Shown: positions 46,134 through 57,202 of the stretch, in pieces | Layout of the letters: the number at the start of each line of letters is the position of its first letter | Position numbering within the stretch: the stretch's first letter is position 1 | Position numbers and translations under genes: made by a program | Notes under the pieces: generated by a model | What the model was told of the DNA's origin: nothing | The model's database searches: none | The model's input: only the letters and a program-made list of their open reading frames with translations | From: Apium graveolens | Taxonomy: Eukaryota > Streptophyta > Magnoliopsida > Apiales > Apiaceae | DNA length: 64,000 bases | NCBI RefSeq assembly: GCF_009905375.1 | Contig: NC_133648.1 | Coordinates: 24,757,109-24,821,108, forward strand | Reading direction: 5' to 3'

Positions 46134-47981
46134 CTAATTATTAATTTTAAGGACCCAGACTTGCTTGGATCCTTTGGCCTTATTAAGTTTATTAACATTT
46201 GCAGCGGATTTAGCATCAGAGTTTATGTTAACAATTTTCTCATCATAACTTACACTATCAGACTTTGAATCAGAATTTACACTAGAAGGAACAATGGAAA
46301 CTTTCTTCAAAGAAGGTTTTATTTGATAATAATCATAGTACAAGCTATGATATTCCTTATAAGTATAAATGGAATGCCATAAACTACCACAATGAAAACA
46401 AGGATTTTGTGGTTTGTATCTAACAGACTGACTCTTAACTCCTGACTTTGAAGGTAAGGAGTTAATATTCTTATTCTTCCTGCAAAAAGAAGCCAGATGG
46501 TTAGAACTTCCACAGTTATGACATGTTTTCCTAGGAGCATCAGGAACAGGTTTATAATTATTGCTTTTATTCACACCTTCCTTTCCATTCCTATTTTTCC
46601 TAGGTGATTTTACCTTGTTTGCATTCTTAACATCTTTCAGCTTATGCTTAAGCTGCTTCTTTGTCATTAAGCCCATGTTCACTTCAGCTGTCTTTTCCTG
46701 TTTTAGTTTGTCAGAAGTTAATTCCTTTGTAACTTCTAATTTTTCATTTTCAGACTTTACAGTTACAAACTTAACAGGTTTTAACTTTGGCTTTTGCTTA
46801 TCAACAGACTTAATTTCTTCAGTTCCTTTATCTTTCTTATCTTCTCCATAACCTAAGCCCTCTTTCCAGTTTCCACTACTTAGCAAATTTTGAACAGAGT
46901 TAGTCCAAGTCCTGATAATCTCTCTTTCCTTTTCTAACTCAGTTTTTAGAAATTCATTTAATTTTAGCACTTCATTCCTAACATAAAAAGCATCATCTCT
47001 ATCCTTCCGAGTTTGATGGAACATGACTAACTCTTTTTCTAAGAAATCATTTCTTTTCTTAAATGCAAGATTTTCAGAAGTTAATCTTTCACATGTTAAA
47101 GTTTGATCTCTATAACTAACAAACATGGTTTTAAGATATCTTCTCAACTCATTAATATCATCAGTATGAAAAGCATAAGTAGTCTGAGGTACCTTTGTTT
47201 CAGCAGCTTCAGAACTTCTCTCAGCCTTAAGAGCAACTGTCCTTGACTTTCCTCCTTTCCTCTTGCTTCTTTGTTCCATCTCCAGCTCATGAGTCTTGAG
47301 CATTCCATAGATTTTGTCAAGAGTTGTTTCATCAAGATTGTAGTTGTCTCTTATTGTCGTTGCCTTCAAATCCCAGCATTCAGGAAGAGCTAACAGGAAC
47401 TTAAGGTTTGAATCTTCAAGATAATACTCTTTATCAACCAATGACAAATCATTCAAAAGTTTGACAAATCTATCATATAAATCATTCAATGACTCATTAG
47501 TCTTTGAGTCAAAGTGTTCATACTCTTGAGTGAGTATTGTCTTTCTGTTCTTCTTAATTGTGTCAGTTCCCTGACACCTTATTTCCAGAGCATCCCATAT
47601 CTCCTTAGCAGTCTTGCAGTTGATTACCCTGTTTGACATTACATTATCAATGGCGCTATGCAGTAAGTGTCGTACCTTAGCATCCTTAGCAATTGATGCT
47701 ATGTCTTCAGCAGTATAATCACTCTTCTCTTTTGGTACGGTCTTTGCTGCTTCACCTGCAACTGCAACAGCAAGCTTGGTTGGTTTGTGAGGGCCTTCTT
47801 TGATTCTATCAAGGTATTCTGGATCTGTTGCTTCCAGGAACATGGTCATCCTTACCTTCCATATGGGATATTCAGATGGTCTCAGTATGGGAACTCTGAT
47901 GGTCTCATACCGACTCTGAATTTGTGTCTTTGGTGATTCCTCAGTTTTGGTAGGCTTAGTTGGAGTTTCTGTGTCCGACAT
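46134..47981 (-). CDS. Element C gag (open, internally deleted)
   Basis: 615 codons, no stop; the only full-length-looking gag in the window. Start MSDTETPTKPTKTEESPKTQ. Capsid-like part: YPIWKVRMTMFLEATDPEYL, NCKTAKEIWDALEIRCQGTD, LKFLLALPECWDLKATTIRD. A coiled coil follows (LTSENLAFKKRNDFLEKELV), then the knuckle CHNCGSSNHLASFC and a second, CFHCGSLWHSIYT, whose last Cys is Tyr (A keeps Cys). About 165 residues with the first knuckle of A (CYNCGEKGHISPDC) are missing, in frame. Ends KQVWVLKINN. Confidence 0.88.
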   Translation of the reverse strand: MSDTETPTKPTKTEESPKTQIQSRYETIRVPILRPSEYPIWKVRMTMFLEATDPEYLDRIKEGPHKPTKLAVAVAGEAAKTVPKEKSDYTAEDIASIAKDAKVRHLLHSAIDNVMSNRVINCKTAKEIWDALEIRCQGTDTIKKNRKTILTQEYEHFDSKTNESLNDLYDRFVKLLNDLSLVDKEYYLEDSNLKFLLALPECWDLKATTIRDNYNLDETTLDKIYGMLKTHELEMEQRSKRKGGKSRTVALKAERSSEAAETKVPQTTYAFHTDDINELRRYLKTMFVSYRDQTLTCERLTSENLAFKKRNDFLEKELVMFHQTRKDRDDAFYVRNEVLKLNEFLKTELEKEREIIRTWTNSVQNLLSSGNWKEGLGYGEDKKDKGTEEIKSVDKQKPKLKPVKFVTVKSENEKLEVTKELTSDKLKQEKTAEVNMGLMTKKQLKHKLKDVKNANKVKSPRKNRNGKEGVNKSNNYKPVPDAPRKTCHNCGSSNHLASFCRKNKNINSLPSKSGVKSQSVRYKPQNPCFHCGSLWHSIYTYKEYHSLYYDYYQIKPSLKKVSIVPSSVNSDSKSDSVSYDEKIVNINSDAKSAANVNKLNKAKGSKQVWVLKINN

Positions 47982-48023
47982 GATTGTGTTTGGATCTTTA
48001 ACTGTATGTATGTTAACAGATAG

Positions 48024-48035
48024 GCTCTGATACCA
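48024..48035 (-). other. Primer binding site of element C (tRNA-Met)
   Basis: TGGTATCAGAGC on the minus strand, two bases from the 5' LTR. Confidence 0.93.
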
Positions 48036-48037
48036 AT

Positions 48038-48652
48038 TGTTAGGTCACACACACACTGTAGAGGGGGTGAATACAGTGTATAGTACACTCAAATCGAACT
48101 TTAAGAACTTAAGTAACAGAAAATAAACTTTATTGAAACAATAAACTCTGTTACAGTATGGAACTGTTACCTCTCAGTGATGAACAAATATCACGAGAGC
48201 TGCTAGGGTTACAATGAATAATCTTCTCTAATAATGATAACACTTATAGTGTAAACCCTATGTCTGTGTTTATATACTACACAGTTACAAGATAATCGCT
48301 AATTGATATGGAATATAATTCTGCTTCCTAAAATATATCAATCAGATATCTTTTCTTCCAAGTATTCCATTCTTTACGGAATTCCTTCTTCATGCATATC
48401 TTTTCTTATGTTTATCTTGATCTTCTTTCCTTTAATCAGCTAATGTCCTTATCTGATTGTCCTTCAGCACTTAAGTTATGATATTTATCTTCTGATGATT
48501 ATCTCCTGATAACATAAGTATTGATATCCTTAAGTCCTGACTTCCAGTATAAGTACTGATCAACAGTTAAGTACTGATTTATCCTGTTCAAGTAAGATCT
48601 GAAAGCTAAACATAAAACATATTAGCCATGACATTATCAAATATATCTAACA
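48038..48652 (-). repeat. 5' LTR of element C
   Basis: 615 bp. In its upstream half (48470-48590) it carries a run of AAGTNCTGAT-like repeats. It ends, on the minus strand, in GACCTAACA next to the primer site. Confidence 0.93.
48269..48276 (-). promoter_or_regulatory. TATA box of the element C 5' LTR
   Basis: TATATAAA on the minus strand in the context GTAGTATATAAACACAG, about 230 bp before the LTR end and 200 bp downstream of the AAGTNCTGAT cluster. Conserved in the LTR of A. Confidence 0.6.
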
Positions 48653-51600
48653 AGATAAATTTTACAATTTCAGTGACCTTTATGAGTTAGGTTTTAAACT
48701 AAGTGAGTTAGCCAAAAGGGGAAAGAATGTATATTATGCTAGATTTTTCATGATATTGGCTAACCATCTTTGTCAAGAGATTGTACTTGAGAACCCAAAC
48801 AACAAATTAGCTTGTTGGGTTCAAGAGAGAAGAATCATTGCAGATTTGAACAGAGCCAACCATCATAGGGATGTGCCAATGTTCTATTTCCCTATAATGC
48901 TGACACCTCAGGTAAGTGAGGTAAGTTCATCCATACCCTCAACTATTCCAATCTCCTCTATTTCTTTGACTTCAGGCATAGCTATGGAAACTGTGACAAT
49001 GACCAAACAGTTGCCTACCAAAGCTTCCAAAACAACTATAATTTCCAAATCCAAATCAAAGAAAACCCCCTCTGGTATCTCTCAAAAGGTACCAGTTGAA
49101 AAATCTACCAAAGCCAAAGAGGGGAGTGTGAAGGAGGGTCAGATAGGTGAGGGAAGGGGTGAACATCAAAGAAACCCCAAGGATAAGGTTGGAGAGTTGA
49201 GTGAATCCCAGCCTAGCCACACTGCAGTTTCCCAACAAACTGCAGTGCTTAAAAAGGACAAAAGCTCACTTCTAGCTGCATCCTCCCAAAAGGATGTGGC
49301 TATTGAACAAAGATCTCATCCAAGAGCACATGCCAAGAGGGTTAGAGACACAAGCTCAGCCCAAACTTACACTAGAAAGAAGAAATCCAAAACAATTGGG
49401 GATGCACAGGGCACACACACAGTGCAAACTGGTGCTAAAGACACAGTCCCCGCACCTTCTCAAATTCAGATTGATGTGGCTCCAATAAATATGGAGTCAC
49501 AGCCAAAATCTCTTATAATAGAAGCCACTGAAACACCATACTCACCAACTAACTCACTAGAAGTGGATATGATAAATACTTCAATTCCTGATTTCCCTTC
49601 TTTAACTCTGTTGGGGAAGCCAAAATCTAGTGCAAGTGAGCATCATCTTTTAGATGATTTGTTGGCTCACTTGCCAATTCTTTCAGATACTATTGTGACA
49701 TCTTTGCCTCAAATAACTTCAATCAACATAGAGTCAACAATAGTTTCTCTTACCACCTCATTCATTTCTACTCTCTCGATGGATATTGCTCATCCGTCGA
49801 GTAGTGATTGTATCCTGACGGATAAGCTTAACAACAGTTATCCGTCGGATAGCTTTACCACTCACTCGATGGATATCACTTATCCATCGAGTGTCTCTGC
49901 ACAACTTCAAACTTCAATTATTTCTAGTGCAGAAGATTTAGTGGTAATACAATCACTCTTAGGACTGAGAGAGGAGAGTGCTTTGAGTGAGAGGCTGGGT
50001 TGCTCCCAGGCAAAAGGAGAGGAAAATAGTGAATCTCAGCAATCCATTTATTCAGGATTGGCAAAAGTGAGTGAGAGGAGTCCCACCTTAGTAGGTGAAG
50101 GTGAGGGTGTGAGGGTGGGGAGCCAGGGTGAGACCCTGATGCAACAAAAGAGAGAATATGAGAGAAAGGCAGGTACATGAGAAATAAGGGTGGATCCAGC
50201 CATTGCTAGTGAGTCAATGATTGTGGATGATGCTGAAAAGGGAAGACAATTTCAACAATATTACAAAGCTGAAATTGATAACATTTCCTTGGATGCTAAC
50301 ACTTTTACTCATCCTGTGTCAACACATTTACTCATCCTGTGTCAGCCTATCAATTGTTGGCTGCTCAGGACAATGTGGCGGCAGAGCAGACTTTGAATTT
50401 GGTGCACACCACAGAATCTCTTCAAAGAGATAAAGCTGTTGTTAACAGGATGCCTTCTCAAGCTGGAGAGCCATCTGAAGAATTTGGAGTAAATTCTAAT
50501 GATGATGACTCTGGTTCTTTGGATGGAAGCATGAACTTAGGGGGAGCTGAAGGCCCAAGTTCTGCTTTAAGTTTACCTGAATGGGCATGGGCAAAGGAAT
50601 CTACATCAGGACAATTTGAGGTGTCTTTGGTCAAACAAGCAATAGCTGTTCAACAGGCCCTTCAGGAAACTTCAGATGCTGGTACCAAGGTTGTTATTCA
50701 AGCTCACCTAGACTCTCTACATCTAATGAAGATCCAGCACTTAAGACAGAATCTCAGTGTGGATGAATTGAAAATAGATATAGCTGACTTGAAGACCTAT
50801 AACTCTGAGAAGCTGGATTCAGTAATGCCATATGGTACTATGCAAGATCTACTACTAAGATTGAGGAGAGAATCAGACTCTGAAAAGAAGCTAGCCAAGC
50901 TGGAAAACAGAGTTCAAGTTATTGAAGATTCAGCAGCTATTCTTCTTCAAAATCAACAGACTCAGATAAATCTTATCATGCAACTGGCTAAAGCACAAGG
51001 CCTAACTCCTCAACTTGATGATAACAAAAAGGGGAAGAGAGAATCAAGTAAGGGGGAGAAAGGACCAACAGAGGGGGAGAAACTTCAAGTACAAATCAGC
51101 AAAGTAATTGTACCTTCAATTACTATCTCCAAGCCACCAGTTGCAGATGGTATAGATCTAATTAAAGTAGCAGCAGCAAATTTGAAAGTTGCTGAAAAAG
51201 GAAAGTTGAGTTTGATCAACTGGGATAAGATTGATGAGGAGATACAGAAAAAGTTTGAACTAGTCAAGGAGCCAGTTAAGTCAGCCATCCACCACTCTCA
51301 TGTCAAGCCAATCAGTGTGAATGAGATGAGCATGAACTATCTGGAGAAAGGACAATCTTCCTGCATCAAATCACAAAAGGCTGAAATAATTCTCAAACCA
51401 AAGGCAAATTATCCAAAGTCATCTTTGAAGAATCCCTTGGACACTGTGTATGAGACACCTAAGCCTGATGAAAAGAAGCTTCTGTCAAGATCCATTGTCT
51501 TCTATAAAGATCCAGTTGATTCAGCCTCAAAAAGAAGAATTGCTAAGATATTCAGAAATGGAAAGGAAATTTGTGTGGTAGCTGGACATCCACAATTTGC

Positions 51601-52711
51601 TCAAGCAAAGAAAGAAGAGAAAGCAAGATTAAAGAAGGAAAAGAGGCAAGCTGCTCTAGATGCTAAGAAATCTAAACAAAAGAAAGAGCGGATTGTCATC
51701 TTGGCCAAGCTACAGGCTGTAAACTCTTCTCAACAATTTCCCTCTTAAACATCTGAAGCTGCTGAATCAAAGAAGAAGATTGAAGAACAGAAGAAATCCC
51801 CAAGAAAGAAGAAATTGGCTAGAAGAACAAAAAGGAAACTGGATGTTGTTGACAAGGAATTGGAAGATCAATTTCCTAAGGAATCCACACCAGCTAAAAC
51901 TCAAGCATCAAAGCCCTCTGTGGTATTTGAAGACATAAGGGTGGTAGACCCCTACAGGAACATACATGGAGAGCCTATTGTGCCAAAGGATGAGCCAGTA
52001 GAGTGGGATAAATTACCAATTCCTGACTTCAACTTGCCAATCCTTACCAAGCCAAAAAGGACAAAATCAAGGGCAGTCAAGAAAGTGAAGCTGTCACCTC
52101 TCAAATCCAAGTTAGTAGTTAAAGCTCAACCCAAGGTCAACAGGGGAGACTACTTGTACTTGTGTGACATCAAAGAATTCTCAGATCTAAACCTTTATCT
52201 GGAGGAACTGGATGAAGTAAGGGCAATTGATGCATACAGAAACCTACCTGAAAGGTTGGTGTTCAAGTACAAAGGAGGAAGGGAGATTCAGTGGCCTCTT
52301 CACAGGATACTTCAAGAAAGCCAAGCTGTGTTGATCAAAGTCTATTCATCCTTCAAGAAAAACTTTGGGTTCAATGTAACTGCAAGAAGACTAGTATTGA
52401 AGAAGATTGAAGAACTGAGGAGTGTTAGAGCTAAAGATGCACTCCCAAAGACTTTAATCATCCCATACACAGGGAGAAGAGTGCATCTAAGGCCCTACTG
52501 GCTGATGGAATTCATGGATGACAAGGGTGTGAGAAGATTCTTCAGACTAGAAGATCAATTGAGTATCTCTAGCAATGAGACTCTCTTGGAGATGAAAGAA
52601 ATGCTAGATCTCTCAGAATCTGATGAACTAGAATTCCACAGGAAGCTCCAGAATCAAATTGAAGAAAACAACAGAAAGCTTGGAAGAAGATCCAGACCTT
52701 CAAGAAACTAG
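48653..52711 (+). pseudogene. Element B extra ORF, remaining part
   Basis: Continues the ORF cut at 37795 (LGFKLSELAKRGKNVYYARF, ILANHLCQEIVLENPNNKL). A long Ser/Thr/Pro/Lys linker follows (to about 50,500), holding ATCCGTCGA motifs at 49780-49890, then KLAKLENRVQVIEDSAAIL and a basic C-terminal half with two similar halves, LPERLVFKYKGGREIQWPL and LPKTLIIPYTGRRVHLRPYW. Breaks: TGA 50178; a 23-bp tandem duplication at 50304-50344 that shifts the frame; TAA 51746. With the N-terminal part it makes about 1,500 codons. No membrane segment. Confidence 0.82.
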
Positions 52712-52898
52712 AAAAACCTGCTCAGGCTAGAGGAGCATCTTAAACTGACTGTGAGCCAAACCTTGTACATTTTGTTTATTTGAAGCACTTTCAGTTTTAT
52801 CTACTTATCTTTAAAGATATATGTTTAGGATGTTTTCTTATCATCAAGTATCTCTGAATTTATGGCTACAATTCCGGTAGACATAAATTGGGGTAGAT
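52712..52898 (+). other. 3' untranslated region and polypurine tract of element B
   Basis: Short non-coding stretch ending in AATTGGGGTAGAT (52886-52898), the purine tract directly before the 3' LTR. Confidence 0.75.
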
Positions 52899-53928
52899 TG
52901 TTGTGAATATGTTGTGTACTTGATGATTACCTAAACAAAACATCTAAGTAGATTTTACTTAGTGAAATAATGTAGCACTTGACGGATAAGAATTATAGTC
53001 CCGACGGATAACTCATTATAGTCCCGACGGATGATTAACTTATTATCCATCGAGTGAGTAGCTTATGTAATAATAAGTTTGTAGCACAGTGATGTATGCA
53101 CCTTTGTATAGAATCTGTAGTAGCATATAAGTCATGTTGACTTTAACTAGATATGCAGAATAGGTTGATTAATTGTACATAAGTAATGTCTTGTAATTCT
53201 GTATAAGTGAAATGAAGTCAAGTGCCAAAATAGCTACCGACGGATGATTAACAAAGCCTTCGACGGATGATCAAATGACTATCAACGGATGCTTAATATA
53301 GCAGTCGACGGATGATCAATTAAGTCATCGACGGATGATCTGAAAGTCGACGGATGATCATATCAAGAATTCAAACATCAGTTGAACAGTGAAAGCTGAC
53401 ACACAGCCGTCGAGTTGTATACAAACACATTATGGAAGCCCATTAACTGGGTAATAGAGGACAAAAAGCAGCAAAGATTAAGACTGTTAGATTTTATATT
53501 TGTTCAGTCTTTTTGACTTTGTAATCTTGGTATTATATAAACCAAGAGAGTAGCAAATAGAAAAAAGAACTGAGATAACTGAGAGAAACTCAAAAACAGA
53601 GAAATCTTTGTAAGCATAATCTTTAGCATTTCCTGTATTCTCAGTAGTTCTATTTTGTAAGCAGCTGTGAGCATTTCTGCACACAGAGTCCTCTCGATAT
53701 ATTATATATATATCTCTGGTGGAATTGTTTAAATCCACCAGAAAGTTTTTAAAGACTCATGTTTTTAATTACTTGTGTTTTGATTCATTTAAGTTTATAT
53801 TCCGCATTGTGCTAATCAAAACAAATATATCAATAATCGAGTTGAACATTTTTATTTCAAGAAAAAGGTTCAAGAATTCCATTCAACCCCCCTTCTGTAA
53901 TTCTTGCTACATTGTTAAGGGACTAACA
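52899..53928 (+). repeat. 3' LTR of element B
   Basis: 1,030 bp, TGTTGTGAAT...GACTAACA, followed by TTCCT. It keeps the motif clusters better than the 5' copy: TCGACGGAT is intact at positions where the 5' LTR has ATAGACGGAT or TCAACGGAT. TATA box at 53534. Confidence 0.93.
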
Positions 53929-53933
53929 TTCCT
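53929..53933. other. Target-site duplication of element B (right)
   Basis: TTCCT, identical to 29889-29893. Confidence 0.93.
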
Positions 53934-56484
53934 GAAGAAATAACTGTCTTGACATTTCTTCATCAAGATCTAAAAGTTCATCAGAACTTATCCTTTTACC
54001 AGTAGCAGAACTAATTCTTTTTCCAGTATCAGAACTTGTCCTGTGACTTGTGATTTCAGCTTTTCTTGATGAGAAACCTCTACCTTGACTATGACCTCTA
54101 CCCATTCCAGAGTTTCCTTGGTCATCTTTTTCATCATCCTTCCCCTTCAGTGTCTTATCAGTTTTGCATTTGGACTTAATTACTTTCTCCCCCTTTTTGG
54201 CATCAGCAGGTAAGAGAAGAGAGACAAGCAATTCCACTGAGGCTTGGATTTCAGTAAGTTGAGATTGCTGAGAAGCTTGATTTTTCAGAATATCATCAAT
54301 TTGAGCTTGTTGTTTCTCTTGAGTCTTCTCAATATAAGCAACTCTGTCAAAGGTAGGTTGGAAGAATTTTTTCTTGTCAATCTTCTGAACTTGTTCTTGC
54401 TTAATGAATTCTTCCTGAATCTTATGTAACTCTGCATGAGTAGTTGAATGAAGACCTTGTAGATGTTTAGTACTCAATGCAGTGACTCTAAGCTGTGTTT
54501 TGAAATCATCAGTAATTAACATCTCATCAGCTTTAGTCAAGTGCTCAGCAAGATGCTTTACATTTGGAACACAGGAAACTGAGTTCCATTCCTTAGTCCA
54601 CTCCTGTTCTGCAGGAGTTTCACTCCAAGGCACTGGTGCTTCTCTTGTAACAAACTTCTTCACAAGTTCAGATTTAAGAACAGTTTGTTGAGGAGCATGT
54701 CTTGAAGGACCTGCTTCATCAGCATATTCAGTTAGAGCAGCATCACTAGTATCTCCAGCATTTGCAGCATCAGAACTTACATAATCAGTATCTTCTGATA
54801 AAACAACAGTATGAGTAGCAATGGAGGCTTCAGGATCATCCTCTAATTGCTGATCTGGTTCCAAGTTCTGATCAACATCTATATCCTGATGCTCACCTAT
54901 ATTCTGATCATCAGCATCTAGATGCAGAGAAGGTGTTGTAGATAATTCTGGAGTTTGAGCAGCATCAGTAACATGTGTTGTTGATGGATGAGTTATTGTT
55001 GGAGCTTCTAAGTAAAGTACTTCAGGCACAACCAAGTTCTGAATATCAATATCAGCACTTGTGCCTGAATTAACAGGAGATACAGTCTTAGGAGACACAG
55101 ATGGTGTGTTGGCCTTTTCAGTAAAAACTTCCTTAGTTGAAGGTAATGGAGAAGCAGGGGCCTTAGCAGAAACTGGTTCTTGTGAGATCAGAGATTCCTG
55201 ATCTCCTTCCTTAGCTGCTGCTTCCTCATCATCTAAAACTGGCCTTTTTGCCCTATGTTTCTTGTATCTCTTTGAAGATATGGATTCCTTGGGAGTTCCA
55301 TCAACAGTCATTCTTCTGAGCCTTTTGAGAAGCCTAGATCCCCCAATTGCAGAATCCTTCTGAGAAGGAACTTTCTCAGCTTCTTTGACAACAGGTTCTG
55401 ATATAGAAACCTGTTCTTCACTGTCAGATTCATCTCTCAAAACAATCCTCCTTCTCTTCTGAGGTGTTTGGGGAACTGTCTTTGTCCTCTTAGCCTTGGA
55501 AGATGAAGGCTTCAAAGGAGATGCTGAGGATGAAGGTTGAACTGTCTGTGAAGTGGAGATATATGATTTGAGATATTATCTGAGGGTAGGTTGAGTAGTA
55601 TGAGTGGTATGTGCTGATAATTGTTGTGGTGTTTGAGATGTGGTGGTTGGTTGGACATCAGGATAAACAGATCTGTAGGTATCAGGATCAGCATTTACTA
55701 AGATCTGTTTTACGGATCGAGGAATCTGTAAGGATCTAACCACCTTCTTCTTAACATCAGCATTTACCAAATCATTAAAGGCTCGTTTCGCAATTTTGAA
55801 AGATGGAGTTAAGTCAGTGGTAGGTTGGGGGTTATCAGCACAACAATGATTAATAATAAGCTGACCAAATCTAGCAAAGTAGACAACATTCCTATCTTCT
55901 GTCATCCTATCCTCAATAAAACCTATCACAGCAGTTGCAAAATCAAAATGAGTTTGGTTAATGATAGCATACCCGATGTGCTGACTCATTATAGGGATAA
56001 CATCAAAGTTTGAACATTTATTCCCAAAAGCTTTAGTAATGCAGTCAAAGAAGAAGCTCCATTTCTTTCTGATATGAGCCCGTTTCAACTGCCCAAGCTT
56101 TGCCAAACTCTGCTCATACCCCAAACTAGCCATGAACTCTTTAAGAGCTGATTCCTCCGGGATTGAAAAAGTACATCCTTCTGGAAGATGTAGGGCCTTG
56201 TGAATTGTACCAGGAGTTACCCCATATGTAGAATCACCCACTTCAAAAACAATACTGGGAGTACCATGTGTTACACCATTATCAAAGTGTCCAGTCCGCC
56301 AAAATGTCAGAACTTGTTGGCTCCAAAAGACTGAAGGTTGGGTCAATGCATACCCGATTTCACTGTGTGCAAGAAGATCTTGCACAAAATACAACTCAGA
56401 TGGAGCTTCAGCATGATCAAGAATTGCAGCATAGTTATTTGGAACAAATTTAGCTCTATCAATGATTAAATCCTTAGGTGCCAT
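53934..56484 (-). pseudogene. Element A extra ORF, N-terminal part
   Basis: Start ATG 56484 (MAPKDLIIDRAKFVPNNYAA). Residues ~25-245 form the conserved domain: YALTQPSVFWSQQVLTFWRTG, VFEVGDSTYGVTPGTIHKALHLP, IRKKWSFFFDCITKAF and SNFDVIPIMSQHIGYAII. Basic patches (SKAKRTK, RLLKRLRRM), acidic linkers and a short coiled coil follow. Stop TAA at 55576; the frame then continues to the B insertion at 53934 and on at 29893. No signal peptide or membrane span, so a viral-type envelope role is doubtful. Intact domain compared with the truncated copy in C. Confidence 0.87.
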
Positions 56485-57202
56485 GAAAATAATCGAGATT
56501 TAAGAGTGTCTGTTAGGTGTTTGATAAAATGTCTAAATGAAAAACCAACGTCAGGAGTAGAAAGAGAGTAAAAGCAAATAGAGAGATAAAGTGTAAAAGT
56601 GAATAAAAGATTAGAAAATCCTCTCTCTGTCTTACTTATACTTTTTAAAAAAATGTAACCGTTGGACACCTGTCAGACATGCAGTAATAATGAATAGTTA
56701 ATGGGCACGGGAAAACAGTAATCATTACTTACCCACTTGCAGTTTTTCAAGGAAAAACCGTTCCACTTACCCAGTAATTCCATTAATCAAGGTAAATCAG
56801 TTTTAATTCAAAATTAAAACTGTTTCCACTTATTCAATTATTTTTCACTGCAACACCAATATTCTGAAAAAAAATTCGAGTGAGAATGACCAAAATAAAT
56901 CAAGGGAACAAGTACTGATAACGTAAAATCAGAACTTAATTTAAATTTAAATTGTAATGGTCATCAGAATATGAATATTTATCAGGATTTATCAATGCAT
57001 TTCAGAACATCTCAGAGACAAGAACTTACAAAAAAGAGAAATTTCATTAATATATTAAGAGAATACATTCATGAAATTTAAATTACAGCAGAACTTTTAC
57101 AAGATTGTCCTAAGCTGCTAAACCTAACATCAATAGCTAATGTCCTGAGCTAAGAAGCCTGACAAAGCTGATGATGAAGAAAAACAGGAAGAAAAAAATA
57201 AA
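56485..57202 (-). other. Spacer upstream of the extra ORF of element A
   Basis: Non-coding, AT-rich, with A/G-rich leader-like sequence just before ATG 56484. It includes a few ATCAGAACTT motif copies near 56920-57030. Absent from C through its deletion. Confidence 0.55.

Larger units (their letters stand above)
37796..48652 (-). mobile_element. Element C (SIRE-like Ty1/copia, family of A)
   Basis: 10,857 bp, both LTRs present (619 and 615 bp), primer site at the right and polypurine tract at the left, so it runs right to left, opposite to its host B. The flanking 5-mers are AAATA (37791-37795) and AGATA (48653-48657), a target duplication with one change. LTRs differ by about ten substitutions plus CA-repeat length. 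Compared with A, it lacks about 2 kb between pol and the extra ORF and part of gag including one zinc knuckle. Confidence 0.93.
29894..53928 (+). mobile_element. Element B (SIRE-like Ty1/copia) carrying nested C
   Basis: LTRs of 1,028 and 1,030 bp (TGTTGTGAAT...GGGACTAACA), tRNA-Met primer site, polypurine tract and a perfect TTCCT duplication. Without C it is about 13.2 kb, long for a copia element because of a roughly 1,500-codon extra ORF. Opposite in orientation to its host A. The motif ATCCGTCGA or its complement is scattered through LTRs, spacers and ORFs. LTRs differ at about 24 sites by eye (about 2.3%). Several stop codons in gag, pol and the extra ORF make it non-autonomous. Confidence 0.94.

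Noticed and set aside
28698..56484. True retroviral envelope gene
   Set aside because: No signal peptide, cleavage site or membrane span in any copy, and the N-terminal domain is shared with ORFs in the same position that look soluble.
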